Source: CAYLGY01 sp964383325
GTDB taxonomy: Bacteria > Pseudomonadota > Alphaproteobacteria > Rhizobiales > Rhizobiaceae
Length of the DNA: 16,624 nt
Assembly: GCA_964383325.1 (NCBI GenBank)
Contig: CAYLGY010000058.1
Span: forward strand, 1 to 16,624
Direction of reading: 5' to 3'
Numbering within the stretch: the first letter of the stretch is position 1; each line of letters opens with the position of its first letter. Below, piece by piece: positions 6,818-13,972 of this stretch. The notes under the pieces are model-generated. The model saw only the letters and a list, made by a program, of their open reading frames with translations. It searched no databases and was not told the DNA's origin. The translations under genes were made by a program, and so were the position numbers.

Positions 6818-8350
6818 ATGGATACCGGGGCTGGCGCCGAAGCGCGCGCGACAACCAATATCGTGGAATTTTCCGTGAGCGAGCTTTCCGGCGCCCTGAA
6901 GCGCACCGTGGAAGCCGCATTCGGTCATGTCCGCGTGCGCGGCGAGATTTCCGGCTATCGCGGCCCGCATCCTTCAGGCCATTGCTATTTCGCGCTGAAG
7001 GACGAGCGGGCGCGACTGGAAGCGGTGATCTGGCGGGCGACCGCGGGCCGGCTCAGATACCCGCCCGAAGAGGGCATGGAGGTGATCGCAACCGGCAGGC
7101 TGACAATCTATCCCGGCTCGTCGAAATACCAGATCGTCATCGAATCGCTTGAGCCGGCCGGAGCCGGGGCACTGATGGCGATGCTGGAAGCGCGCAAGCA
7201 GAAGCTGGCTGCCGAGGGGCTGTTCGATGCGGCGCGCAAGAAGAAGCTGCCCTATCTGCCGCGCGTCATCGGCGTGGTCACATCTCCGACAGGAGCGGTG
7301 ATTCGCGACATCGTGCACCGGATCTCGGACAGGTTTCCGTTGCACGTGCTCGTCTGGCCGATCCGCGTGCAGGGGGAGACCTGCGGTGCGGAAGCAACCG
7401 CGGCGATTGCGGGGTTCAATGCGCTCGTGCCCGGGGGGGCGGTTCCGCGGCCAGACCTGATCATCGTTGCCCGGGGTGGGGGCAGCCTCGAGGATCTGTG
7501 GGGGTTCAATGACGAGGCGCTCGCCCGGGCGGCGGCGGCATCCGGCATTCCGGTCATTTCGGCTGTAGGTCATGAAACGGACTGGACGTTGCTCGACCAT
7601 GTGGCGGATCTACGTGCACCGACGCCCACGGCCGCAGCGGAGCTTGCCGTGCCGGTTCAGGCCGACCTCGCGGCCATGATTGCAGGCTTTGGCGCCCGCC
7701 AGCGTGCCGCGATCTCCCGCGGGCTCGACCGCAAGCGCCAGATGCTGCGCTCCGCGACGCGTGCCCTTCCGGGCGCCGATCAGCTCCTTGCCCTGCCGCG
7801 GCGTGACCTCGACGAGCTTTCTGCGCGGCTGCAGCGTGCCCTCGGCACGAATATCGAACGCAAGCGCCTGCATCATGCCCGGATCCGGTTGTCACCGCAT
7901 GTTCTTGCGCGAATGACGCGCGAACGTCGCCAGTCCCTTCGTTCGCTGCTTTTCCGCCTGCGTCCCGAACCCCTTCTGGACCGCGTCCGCCACGGTCGCG
8001 AGCGAACGGCAATTCTCATGGTGCGTGCCGATCGCTGCATCGTTGCGCGCATTGAAAGCGGAACGGGAATCCTGCGCGACAGGGCCCGCCTGATGGCGTC
8101 GCTGTCGCCCGATGCGGTGCTTGCGCGCGGCTATGTGATGGTCCATGGCCTCGACGGAAAGTTGCGGACGCATGCGAGCCAGATCCATCGCGGCGCCGGA
8201 TTGCGCCTGCGTTTTCAGGACGGCGAAGTGCAGGCGGTGGCGGGGGGCGGGGGCGCCAGACGGCAGCGCGCCGCGGAGCCGGAAGGCCAGGCGAGCCTGT
8301 TCGGCGAGGCGGGCCCTGCGGATGCACACGGTGAATCGCCGGATCAGTAG
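6818..8350 (+). CDS. xseA: Exodeoxyribonuclease VII large subunit
   Basis: The 510-residue product is the catalytic subunit of exonuclease VII, which degrades single-stranded DNA from both ends together with many copies of XseB. An OB-fold DNA-binding domain spans about 17-115 (EFSVSELSGALKRTVE, VRGEISGYRG). The catalytic domain follows with VVTSPTGAVIRDIVHR (153-168), ARGGGSLEDLWGFND (218-232) and SAVGHETDWTLLDHVADLRA (248-267). A long helical region (about 290-420) and a C-terminal segment with DAVLARGYVMV complete it; the last 50 residues are variable and low in complexity. The ATG at 6818 has GAGG only one base ahead, so the exact start is uncertain by some residues. No xseB is in the window. 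The stop overlaps the end of the facing gene by seven bases. Confidence 0.95.
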   Translation: MDTGAGAEARATTNIVEFSVSELSGALKRTVEAAFGHVRVRGEISGYRGPHPSGHCYFALKDERARLEAVIWRATAGRLRYPPEEGMEVIATGRLTIYPGSSKYQIVIESLEPAGAGALMAMLEARKQKLAAEGLFDAARKKKLPYLPRVIGVVTSPTGAVIRDIVHRISDRFPLHVLVWPIRVQGETCGAEATAAIAGFNALVPGGAVPRPDLIIVARGGGSLEDLWGFNDEALARAAAASGIPVISAVGHETDWTLLDHVADLRAPTPTAAAELAVPVQADLAAMIAGFGARQRAAISRGLDRKRQMLRSATRALPGADQLLALPRRDLDELSARLQRALGTNIERKRLHHARIRLSPHVLARMTRERRQSLRSLLFRLRPEPLLDRVRHGRERTAILMVRADRCIVARIESGTGILRDRARLMASLSPDAVLARGYVMVHGLDGKLRTHASQIHRGAGLRLRFQDGEVQAVAGGGGARRQRAAEPEGQASLFGEAGPADAHGESPDQ

Positions 8351-9192
8351 AAGCTGACCGGGAAGTGACGCAGGTAGATCTCCGCGAACCTGCCCTTGAC
8401 CTGGATCTCGCGGAGGGCATGGTTCAGCGCCTCTGCGAGGGCAGTGGACTCATGGGGAACCGCGATGGCGAGGCCCGGTCCGAAATGCCGGTCCGATAGA
8501 TAGGGTCCGCCGGCAAACTGGCAGCAATTGCCGGAAGTGACGCTGGCGAGCCAGAAAGAGAGTTGCAGTCCGTCGCCGAAGATCGCCGCGAGCTTGCCCT
8601 GGCGAAGGTCCGAATACATCCAGTTGGGCTGATCGTAGGTTACCGGCCGCACGCCGGGGAAATATTCGCGCAGCATTCGTTCATGCGCCGAACCCGCGAT
8701 CACGCCTACCCTGCGGCCAGTGAGCCGCGTGCGGTTGATCTCTTCTTCCTCGACATCGACGGAGACCACGAAACGGGCCGGCAGCTTCAGATAGATTCGG
8801 GTGAAGGCGAGCCGGGCCCGGCTCTCCGCGGTGATTGCGAGTCCGGCAAGGATCGCTTCGCCCTCGCCTTCCTCCAGGGCCGTTTCGAGTTCGTCCCAGG
8901 GGAGGGCCTGGATCTCGCAACGGCCAGCGAGGCCGAGCTCGTCGCAGATCGCTGTTGCCAGATCGACGTGAAACCCGGACAGGCGCCCGTTTTCATCGAG
9001 ATGATTGAAGGGGGGGAAATCGATGGTGGTCAGGAAGCGCAGCCGGGCGAGATTCTCGACCCGCGGCACGGCGAGACGCTCCCGGTGATCCCAGAAGTTC
9101 GGAATGCCGATTTCGGCGGCATGGCTGCCTGCGCCCGCCAGAAGACCCAACGCAACGAACGCATACCGCCACATTCTCCGATTTCCGCTCAT
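8344..9192 (-). CDS. Family 3 periplasmic solute-binding protein (amino-acid type), orphan
   Basis: The 282-residue precursor has a Sec signal peptide (about 1-26, ending SHAA). The mature part is a two-lobe SBP_bac_3 protein: LRFLTTIDFPPFNHLDENGRL then GFHVDLATAICDELGL (51-87), the ITAESRARLAFTRIY ligand-lobe signature (120-134), TGRRVGVIAGSAHERML (158-174) and GPGLAIAVPHE (238-248). Such proteins deliver amino acids or similar small solutes to an ABC importer. No permease or ATPase gene is nearby, so it may serve a transporter elsewhere or act as a sensor input. A Cys-Cys pair occurs at 223-224. The ATG at 9192 follows GGAGGTGGAG, a strong ribosome site; the open frame extends further but without merit. 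It is divergent from the LuxR-type gene. Confidence 0.88.
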   Translation of the reverse strand: MSGNRRMWRYAFVALGLLAGAGSHAAEIGIPNFWDHRERLAVPRVENLARLRFLTTIDFPPFNHLDENGRLSGFHVDLATAICDELGLAGRCEIQALPWDELETALEEGEGEAILAGLAITAESRARLAFTRIYLKLPARFVVSVDVEEEEINRTRLTGRRVGVIAGSAHERMLREYFPGVRPVTYDQPNWMYSDLRQGKLAAIFGDGLQLSFWLASVTSGNCCQFAGGPYLSDRHFGPGLAIAVPHESTALAEALNHALREIQVKGRFAEIYLRHFPVSFY

Positions 9193-9250
9193 CCCGTTCT
9201 CCACCTCCCAGTGGCAAGGGAGCTGTTGCATTAGCTGCATGCATATGGAT

Positions 9251-9280
9251 TTGCAATGGCTGTTCCCGTATAGTGATAGT
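9251..9280 (+). promoter_or_regulatory. Candidate promoter of the LuxR-type gene
   Basis: TTGCAA (9251-9256) and GATAGT (9275-9280) are 18 bases apart, placing the transcript start near 9287, about 29 bases before the gene. Just upstream is the 8-base palindrome TGCATGCA (9236-9243) and an inverted pair TTGCA (9226-9230) / TGCAA (9252-9256), which could be a binding site. Confidence 0.4.
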
Positions 9281-9297
9281 GGGGCTGATTTCTACAA
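9268..9297 (-). promoter_or_regulatory. Candidate promoter of the solute-binding protein gene
   Basis: On the minus strand TTGTAG (9292-9297) and CTATAC (9268-9273) are 18 bases apart. It overlaps the proposed luxR-type promoter on the other strand, so the two would compete for polymerase. Confidence 0.35.
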
Positions 9298-9315
9298 CAC
9301 TGAGTGGAAGTAGAA

Positions 9316-10047
9316 ATGGGAAAATTCGAGCAAACCTTGGATTATATCAATCGTGTGCAGCAGGCTCCGACGGATCGGCAGGTCTGCACCGAATTGCTGT
9401 CGATCACCGCAGAATTCGGTTTGACGGCGCTGATCGCGTGCAGCCTGCCGGATCGCCGGGTGACCCCCGGACAGCTGCGCAAGCTGATCCTCCTGCAGGG
9501 CTGGCCGGACGAGTGGTTGCGCATCTATGTGTCCTCCGGCCATTTGCGGCGCGATCCGGTTGTGCAGATGATGCGGCGAAAGCCTCGCACCTTCCGCTGG
9601 CGGGAGGCATTCGAATGCGACCTCCTGGCCCGGGAGGGCAGGGAAGTCATCGGACAGGCGAGCGAGTTCGGCCTGTGCGACGGCATCGCCTTTCCGATGT
9701 TCACGCTCGACGGCACGCGCATTCTCGTATCGCTGGGCGGCAGTGCCTTGCATATTTCCGACGAGAACCTCCAGCAGCTATCGCTCCTGTCCAATTACGC
9801 GCTCGGCCGGGCATTGCAGCTCAGCGTGACCCATCATTCCTCGCCGGGCTGCTGCCACCTGACGTCGCGCGAGATCGAGTGCCTGCGCTGGGCCGCGCTC
9901 GGCAAGTCGGAATGGGAGATTTCCCAGATCCTCGGAATATCCGAACACACATCGGAAAAGCATCTCCTCAATGCCAAGAGCAAGCTCGGCGCGGCCAATC
10001 GCACGCAGGCGGTCGTCGAGGCGATTCGCCTTGGATATGTCTCCTGA
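9316..10047 (+). CDS. LuxR-family quorum-sensing transcriptional regulator
   Basis: The 243-residue protein has an N-terminal autoinducer-binding domain (about 15-165) and a C-terminal LuxR helix-turn-helix (about 180-243). Ligand-pocket residues conserved in acyl-homoserine-lactone receptors are in place: Trp67 and Tyr71 (WLRIY), Asp80-Pro81, Trp95 and Gly123. The DNA-binding part reads LTSREIECLRWAALGKSEWE, then an ILGISEHTSEKHLLNAK recognition region, a form common in rhizobial regulators of the CinR/MrtR kind. It should therefore bind a lactone signal and control transcription. The start is the ATG at 9316, with GGAAG six bases ahead; an in-frame GTG at 9304 is less likely. The synthase gene follows after 71 bases on the same strand. 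Confidence 0.93.
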   Translation: MGKFEQTLDYINRVQQAPTDRQVCTELLSITAEFGLTALIACSLPDRRVTPGQLRKLILLQGWPDEWLRIYVSSGHLRRDPVVQMMRRKPRTFRWREAFECDLLAREGREVIGQASEFGLCDGIAFPMFTLDGTRILVSLGGSALHISDENLQQLSLLSNYALGRALQLSVTHHSSPGCCHLTSREIECLRWAALGKSEWEISQILGISEHTSEKHLLNAKSKLGAANRTQAVVEAIRLGYVS

Positions 10048-10077
10048 CCTACGCGATCACGGAATGGCGAGAGCGCG

Positions 10078-10104
10078 GATCTCTCAATAGAGGGTGACGA
10101 GATC
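10078..10104 (+). promoter_or_regulatory. Inverted repeat in the leader of the lactone synthase gene
   Basis: GATCTC (10078-10083) and GAGATC (10099-10104) are perfect arms 15 bases apart, and an alternative small stem CTCT/AGAG (10081-10092) lies inside. The outer arm ends three bases before the ribosome site GGGAGGA (10107-10113). It could be a regulator-binding site or an RNA fold that affects translation of the synthase. Confidence 0.4.
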
Positions 10105-10118
10105 TTGGGAGGACAGTG

Positions 10119-10748
10119 ATGCTCTATGCGTTGACGACAAGGGAACTTCTGCAGCGGCCGGCCTTATGGACTGCAGTGCATCGCCTGCGGCACGAAGTCT
10201 TTGTCGAGGAACTGGGATGGAAGGATCTGGCCCGTCCGGACCGCCTCGAGATCGACCAGTTCGATCACGAGGAAGCCATCCATCAGGTCGTAATGCGCAA
10301 TGGCGAGCTTGTCGGCTATCAGCGGCTGCTGCCGACGACGAGACCCTATCAGTTGCCGGAGATCTTCCCGGATCTCTGTATCGGCGACTTCCCGTCGGGC
10401 CCCGATGTCTACGAGCTGACCCGCTATGCCGTGGCATCGTCCTGTCGCGACGGGAGGCGCGGCGTCCCGACGGTCGGTAGCGAATTGATGGCCGGCTTCA
10501 TCGAATGGGGGCTGGCAAACGGCGTGAACAAGATGATTGTGGAGGCCGAGCCCATGTGGGTGCCAAGGACGCTACAACTTCAGTTTCTCGCTACGCCTCT
10601 CGGCTATCTGCGCACATATGGCAATCAGCAGATCATCGCCATCCTGCTGCAGTTCAATGAAGCCACGATACAGGCGGTCCGGCAGCGTCGGAATCATTTC
10701 GAGCCTGTCATGCAGGACCTGCCTCCGGTCTATTCCCTGGCCTCGTAA
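10119..10748 (+). CDS. Acyl-homoserine-lactone synthase (LuxI family)
   Basis: This 209-residue cytoplasmic enzyme makes an N-acyl-homoserine lactone from S-adenosylmethionine and an acyl-ACP or acyl-CoA. All family-invariant residues can be found: Arg and Phe in RLRHEVF (23-29), Trp in ELGW (32-35), the two Asp of EIDQFD, Arg in YQRLLPTTRPY, Phe in EIFPDL, and Glu and Arg in YELTRYAV. The mid-region IVEAEPMWVPRTLQLQF, which shapes the acyl pocket, does not let me name the acyl chain. The ATG at 10119 follows GGGAGGA; a GTG stands directly before it. It forms a pair with the upstream LuxR-type gene and precedes a glycosyltransferase gene by 206 bases. Confidence 0.95.
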   Translation: MLYALTTRELLQRPALWTAVHRLRHEVFVEELGWKDLARPDRLEIDQFDHEEAIHQVVMRNGELVGYQRLLPTTRPYQLPEIFPDLCIGDFPSGPDVYELTRYAVASSCRDGRRGVPTVGSELMAGFIEWGLANGVNKMIVEAEPMWVPRTLQLQFLATPLGYLRTYGNQQIIAILLQFNEATIQAVRQRRNHFEPVMQDLPPVYSLAS

Positions 10749-10792
10749 GGACATGACCGCCCCGGCAGCCGGATTGCGGGCAGAAGCTTGTC

Positions 10793-10828
10793 CGCGCAGC
10801 CTGTGGATGGATACCGCAAGCGCGTTTT
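10793..10828 (+). terminator. Possible weak intrinsic terminator after the lactone synthase gene
   Basis: CGCG (10793-10796) can pair with CGCG (10821-10824), with GTGG and CCGC pairing inside, followed directly by TTTT. The stem is interrupted, so termination would be partial at best. Confidence 0.3.
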
Positions 10829-10860
10829 CTGTCTAGAACTGGCGCTCCTCGCCGCGAGCA

Positions 10861-10876
10861 GTGCGGGCTTCCGCAC
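10861..10876. promoter_or_regulatory. Hairpin or operator ahead of the glycosyltransferase gene
   Basis: Perfect six-base arms GTGCGG (10861-10866) and CCGCAC (10871-10876) flank GCTT, about 80 bases before the glycosyltransferase start. The size suits a dimer-binding site of the LuxR class or a small RNA stem. No sound promoter could be picked in this 206-base gap. Confidence 0.35.
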
Positions 10877-10954
10877 GGTCTGGTGTTTCCATTTCCGCGA
10901 CATTCAGGTGTCCCTCCGACGCCTGCATCGATTCTGCCTGATCCCTGGAGCAAG

Positions 10955-12946
10955 ATGAAAGCAAAGCGAATTCAGCCGGCCGACTCCGGCCCGGCAAGCA
11001 GGCATGTGTATGACGGCGAAGCAAGGTGGATCCAGATCCTTCGCCGGGCCGGAATCAGCAGCGAAATGGAGCGGGAACTCACTTCGCGGGCCGAACGTCA
11101 TGGCACATCCCTTCATGCCGAAGTGCTGGCTTGCGGCGGAATCGACCACAAGCTGTATTTCCGCTGCATCGCCGAGGAACTCGGCCTTGCCTTCTGCGAG
11201 GAGCTGGACAGTGCGCGCCTCGTCATGCGCAGCCGCGATGTCCTTGCTGCGCTCGCGGCGCCCGGCGGGCCGCGCATTGTGCATTATGCGGGAACCGACG
11301 CCCGCATGTCCGTGCTCGTCTCGCCGGCTCGCCTCGATCTCGAGGGGCTGGCCGGCTATCTGCAGCGATATCCTGACATTGCCTCCCGAATGATGGTTGT
11401 CGAGCCGGGGATGCTGCGACGGGCGCTGCTCGAACGGGCGCGGCCCTTGCTGACTGCCCGCGCGAGGCGGGAACTGGCGCTGCGCTATCCGGGGTTTTCG
11501 GCGTCCACCGTCGCCGACGCACGGCAGGGTTTCGCCCTCGGTGCGGGATTGACCTGCCTGATCGTCCTGATTCTGGCTGCTCCGGCGGTCACCCTTCTTG
11601 CCCTGCACGGCATTGCAATCCTGTTCTTTCTGGCCTGTGGATTGCTGCGGCTTGCCGCAGCCTGCAGGCCAGTGACGCGCGAGCGGCTTCCGCCCGCACC
11701 CCAGGATCTTCGCTGTCTGCCGACCTATTCGGTCCTTGTCGCCTTGTACCGCGAGCGGGAAGTGGTGGAACAGCTCGTCGGCGCGCTTGCGCGGTTGCAA
11801 TGGCCACGGAGCAAGCTCGAGGTGAAGCTTGTCTGCGAGGAGGACGATGTGGAGACGCAGGCGGCGCTCCGGCATGCCGGCCTGCCACGGAATTTCGAGA
11901 TCCTGCTGGCGCCGCCCGCCGGTCCGCGCACCAAGCCGAAGGCGCTCGCCTTCGCGCTGCCCGTCATTTCGGGGCAATTCGTCGTCGTGTATGACGCGGA
12001 GGACATTCCGCATCCGGCGCAGCTGCGCGAAGCGTGGCAGGCCTTCGAGCAGGGCGGAGCGGATCTGGCCTGCGTGCAGGCGCCGCTTGCAATCGCGAAT
12101 GGCGACGCCAACTGGCTTACGCGGATGTTCGCGTTCGAGTATGCGGCGCTGTTTCGTGGTCTCCTCCCGGCGCTGGCGGCCTGGAACGCCTATCTGCCGC
12201 TTGGCGGCACTTCCAACCATTTTCGCACCGGCATTCTCCGGCAGGTCGGGGGCTGGGACCCGTACAATGTCACCGAGGATGCCGACCTCGCGTTGCGGCT
12301 GTGCCGGCACGGCTATCGCATCGGAACCCTGACCCTTCCGACGCAGGAGGATGCCCCGGACCGCCTGAAGCCCTGGTTCCATCAGCGGTCGCGCTGGTAC
12401 AAGGGCTGGCTCCAGACCCTGCTGGTGCACTGGCGCACACCGGTTCTCCTGTGCCTGAACCTGTCGCCGGTTTCGCTGGTGACCGCCCATATCCTCTTGT
12501 TCGGCATCTGCCTTTCCTCCCTTGCCCATTTGTTCCTGCCGGTCTTCATCGGCATCATGGCGAGCAAGGCACTCGGCAATGAGGAGAGCCTGGTGGGCTG
12601 GATCGTGCTGGCAATGGATGCGATCGGCCTCGGCCTTGCCTATCTGGGCTTCCTGTTGCTGGGCTGGCGGTCAGGCAATAGGCGGCGCGCAGGCTTCGCC
12701 ATTGTCGCTGCCAGCCTGCCTATTTACTGGATGCTGCTGTCCGCCGCCGCATGGCACGCATTGTACAAGGTGGTCACCGATCCGTTCCATTGGGCAAAGA
12801 CGCCGCATCGCCGCTCCGTGCTGCATGCAACCGAAACGAACGTAGGCGGTGGCCAGGACATGCATCAAGGCTTCCAGCCGGGCAGGGAAGCTGCTTGCCG
12901 GAACCAGCTTGCCAGCAATTCCTCGTCCAGCCGGTCGGTTTCGTGA
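10955..12946 (+). CDS. Membrane glycosyltransferase family 2 with N-terminal MshEN/GspE-N-like domain
   Basis: The 663-residue product resembles processive GT2 enzymes such as cellulose synthase. A soluble N-terminal region (about 25-180) has the look of a GspE-N/MshEN module: LHAEVLACGGIDHKLYFRCI, then AEELGLAFCEELD (54-85). Two membrane segments follow (about 192-236). The GT2 domain (about 256-490) has ALYRERE, a nucleotide-sugar site YDAEDIPHP (Asp347, Asp350), VTEDADLALRL (Glu441, Asp442) and the chain-holding QRSRWYKGW (Gln477 to Trp481). Four or so membrane helices follow (495-608). The last 27 residues or so read from sequence that is antisense to the next gene, an overlap of 82 bases. 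The ATG at 10955 has GGAG five bases ahead. It probably assembles a surface polysaccharide, and its place behind luxI suggests density control. The sugar is unknown. Confidence 0.87.
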   Translation: MKAKRIQPADSGPASRHVYDGEARWIQILRRAGISSEMERELTSRAERHGTSLHAEVLACGGIDHKLYFRCIAEELGLAFCEELDSARLVMRSRDVLAALAAPGGPRIVHYAGTDARMSVLVSPARLDLEGLAGYLQRYPDIASRMMVVEPGMLRRALLERARPLLTARARRELALRYPGFSASTVADARQGFALGAGLTCLIVLILAAPAVTLLALHGIAILFFLACGLLRLAAACRPVTRERLPPAPQDLRCLPTYSVLVALYREREVVEQLVGALARLQWPRSKLEVKLVCEEDDVETQAALRHAGLPRNFEILLAPPAGPRTKPKALAFALPVISGQFVVVYDAEDIPHPAQLREAWQAFEQGGADLACVQAPLAIANGDANWLTRMFAFEYAALFRGLLPALAAWNAYLPLGGTSNHFRTGILRQVGGWDPYNVTEDADLALRLCRHGYRIGTLTLPTQEDAPDRLKPWFHQRSRWYKGWLQTLLVHWRTPVLLCLNLSPVSLVTAHILLFGICLSSLAHLFLPVFIGIMASKALGNEESLVGWIVLAMDAIGLGLAYLGFLLLGWRSGNRRRAGFAIVAASLPIYWMLLSAAAWHALYKVVTDPFHWAKTPHRRSVLHATETNVGGGQDMHQGFQPGREAACRNQLASNSSSSRSVS

Positions 12947-13296
12947 ATGTCGATCCAGCGCGCCTGGCCACTGCGGGCCGTTCCGCCGGGCGGAACCGGA
13001 TCCAGCTGCACTCCCTCGAGGAAGGTCAGCTTGACGTATCGGGTAAAGACGTGAAACGTCGCAAAATACCCCTGATCCTTCATTCCGTAGAATGGCGAAT
13101 TCCATCGAACCGCCTTCTGGACCTCCGGCACGGCGCGCACGATGAGCGCATCCAGACGCCGGCCAATCCGGCTCTTCCAGCCTGGCATTGCCTCGATATA
13201 GGCCTGCACCGGCGCATCGCCGTCGCCCTTCGGGATCTGCGGATTGCCGCCTGAGAGCAGCACCGGCCCGCCGCCTCCGGATTTCGATTTCGCCAT
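12865..13296 (-). CDS. DUF1801 domain protein (YdhG-like fold)
   Basis: The 143-residue protein has the DUF1801 core: an N-terminal basic and glycine-rich tail (1-12), a helix with VQAYIEAMPGWKSRIGRRLD (30-49), then VPEVQKAVRWNSPFYG (56-71) and YFATFHVFTRYVKLTFLEG (77-95), with the conserved Trp, Tyr and Phe positions. The biochemical role of the family is unknown; it is related in fold to YdhG/YjbR-type small proteins. The start is the ATG at 13296; an earlier TTG at 13308 is unlikely. It follows irr by 49 bases on the same strand, so it may share the irr transcript. Its last 82 bases are also coding on the plus strand as the tail of the glycosyltransferase. Confidence 0.82.
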   Translation of the reverse strand: MAKSKSGGGGPVLLSGGNPQIPKGDGDAPVQAYIEAMPGWKSRIGRRLDALIVRAVPEVQKAVRWNSPFYGMKDQGYFATFHVFTRYVKLTFLEGVQLDPVPPGGTARSGQARWIDIHETDRLDEELLASWFRQAASLPGWKP

Positions 13297-13345
13297 ATTG
13301 CCCCGCAATCTGTTGCAGGCGGGAGAGGGAGACCGGCCTGCCCGG

Positions 13346-13777
13346 TCAGTTTCCTCGCTTCGGCCGCAGCCTTACGACAATGTCGATATTGGCGATCTCC
13401 ATGCCTTCCGGAGGTTCGGGAAGGTTGGCGATCGTGAATGGCCCGCCCTCGATGTCGAAGATCCTGTTCGATTCCTCGACGAAAAAATGCTGATGGTCGG
13501 CTGTATTGGTGTCGAAATAGCTTCGCGCGCCTTCTATGGCGAGAACTCGCAGCATTCCGGCATTGGTAAACTGGTGCAGGGTATTGTAGACCGTCGCGAG
13601 CGACAGGGTGAAGCCGGCGCGTACGGCCTCCTCATGCAATTCCTCGGCCGAGACATGGCGGTCGCCCTTGGCGAACAGCAATTGGGCCAGCGCGATGCGC
13701 TGCCGGGTCGGCCGCAGGCCGGCCTTGCGGACTTTCTCCTCGGCAACCGAACGATCTGAAACGACAGTCAGGCTCAT
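13346..13777 (-). CDS. irr: Irr, iron/heme-responsive Fur-family regulator
   Basis: The 143-residue protein is close to rhizobial Irr. The winged-helix domain reads GLRPTRQRIALAQLLFAKGD (20-39), ELHEEAVRAG and LSLATVYNTLHQFTNAGMLR (58-77), where the recognition helix is the usual Fur-type one. Then come YFDTNTADHQHFF (87-99) and a short dimer domain. Irr acts under iron limitation, repressing heme and iron-using genes, and is destabilised or released by heme. The usual heme-contact cluster of three His is HQH here (95-97), and there is no N-terminal Cys-Pro heme motif as in Bradyrhizobium. The start at 13777 gives the normal length; the open frame continues upstream without homology-like sequence. 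It diverges from fabA and is followed by the DUF1801 gene. Confidence 0.93.
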   Translation of the reverse strand: MSLTVVSDRSVAEEKVRKAGLRPTRQRIALAQLLFAKGDRHVSAEELHEEAVRAGFTLSLATVYNTLHQFTNAGMLRVLAIEGARSYFDTNTADHQHFFVEESNRIFDIEGGPFTIANLPEPPEGMEIANIDIVVRLRPKRGN

Positions 13778-13824
13778 ATCTGGCAATCCTGGCGGCCCGC
13801 GCATGACAAGCGAAATGGTGGGAA

Positions 13825-13836
13825 GGACCACGGTCC
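13825..13836. promoter_or_regulatory. Inverted repeat in the irr leader
   Basis: GGACC (13825-13829) and GGTCC (13832-13836) with AC between them lie in the probable untranslated leader of irr, about 48 bases before its start codon. Possible small hairpin or binding site. Confidence 0.3.
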
Positions 13837-13854
13837 GCCCCACAATCTCGCCGG

Positions 13855-13884
13855 GAATATATTCGTTGGGGGCAAAACGATCAA
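13855..13884 (-). promoter_or_regulatory. irr: Promoter of irr with a palindrome over its -10
   Basis: On the minus strand TTGATC (13879-13884) and TATATT (13856-13861) are 17 bases apart, a good sigma70-type promoter that starts transcription near 13849. The -10 is embedded in the perfect 10-base palindrome GAATATATTC (13855-13864), which could hold a repressor, possibly Irr itself, over the promoter. Confidence 0.6.
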
Positions 13885-13959
13885 TAGCGCGCAGATCCCG
13901 GCCACTTGCTGCCGGGCATGAAAATCGGTGCGGATACCGGAAACAGTCGCCCGGCGGCT

Positions 13960-13972
13960 TTCATGCCATGAA
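13960..13972. promoter_or_regulatory. Candidate operator upstream of fabA
   Basis: TTCATG-C-CATGAA is a perfect 13-base inverted repeat with one central base, about 80 bases before fabA. It could be bound by a regulator of fatty acid synthesis. No clear fabA promoter was found; a TTATAT at 14036-14041 is too near the start codon and has no -35. Confidence 0.4.

Noticed and set aside
9226..9256. Classic lux box ahead of the LuxR-type gene
   Set aside because: The TTGCA/TGCAA arms are 20 or more bases apart and do not fit the usual 18-20 base dyad; kept only as a possible binding site.
10904..12529. 541-residue minus-strand open frame opposite the glycosyltransferase gene
   Set aside because: No domain pattern; it is the shadow of a GT2 gene whose catalytic motifs are all intact.
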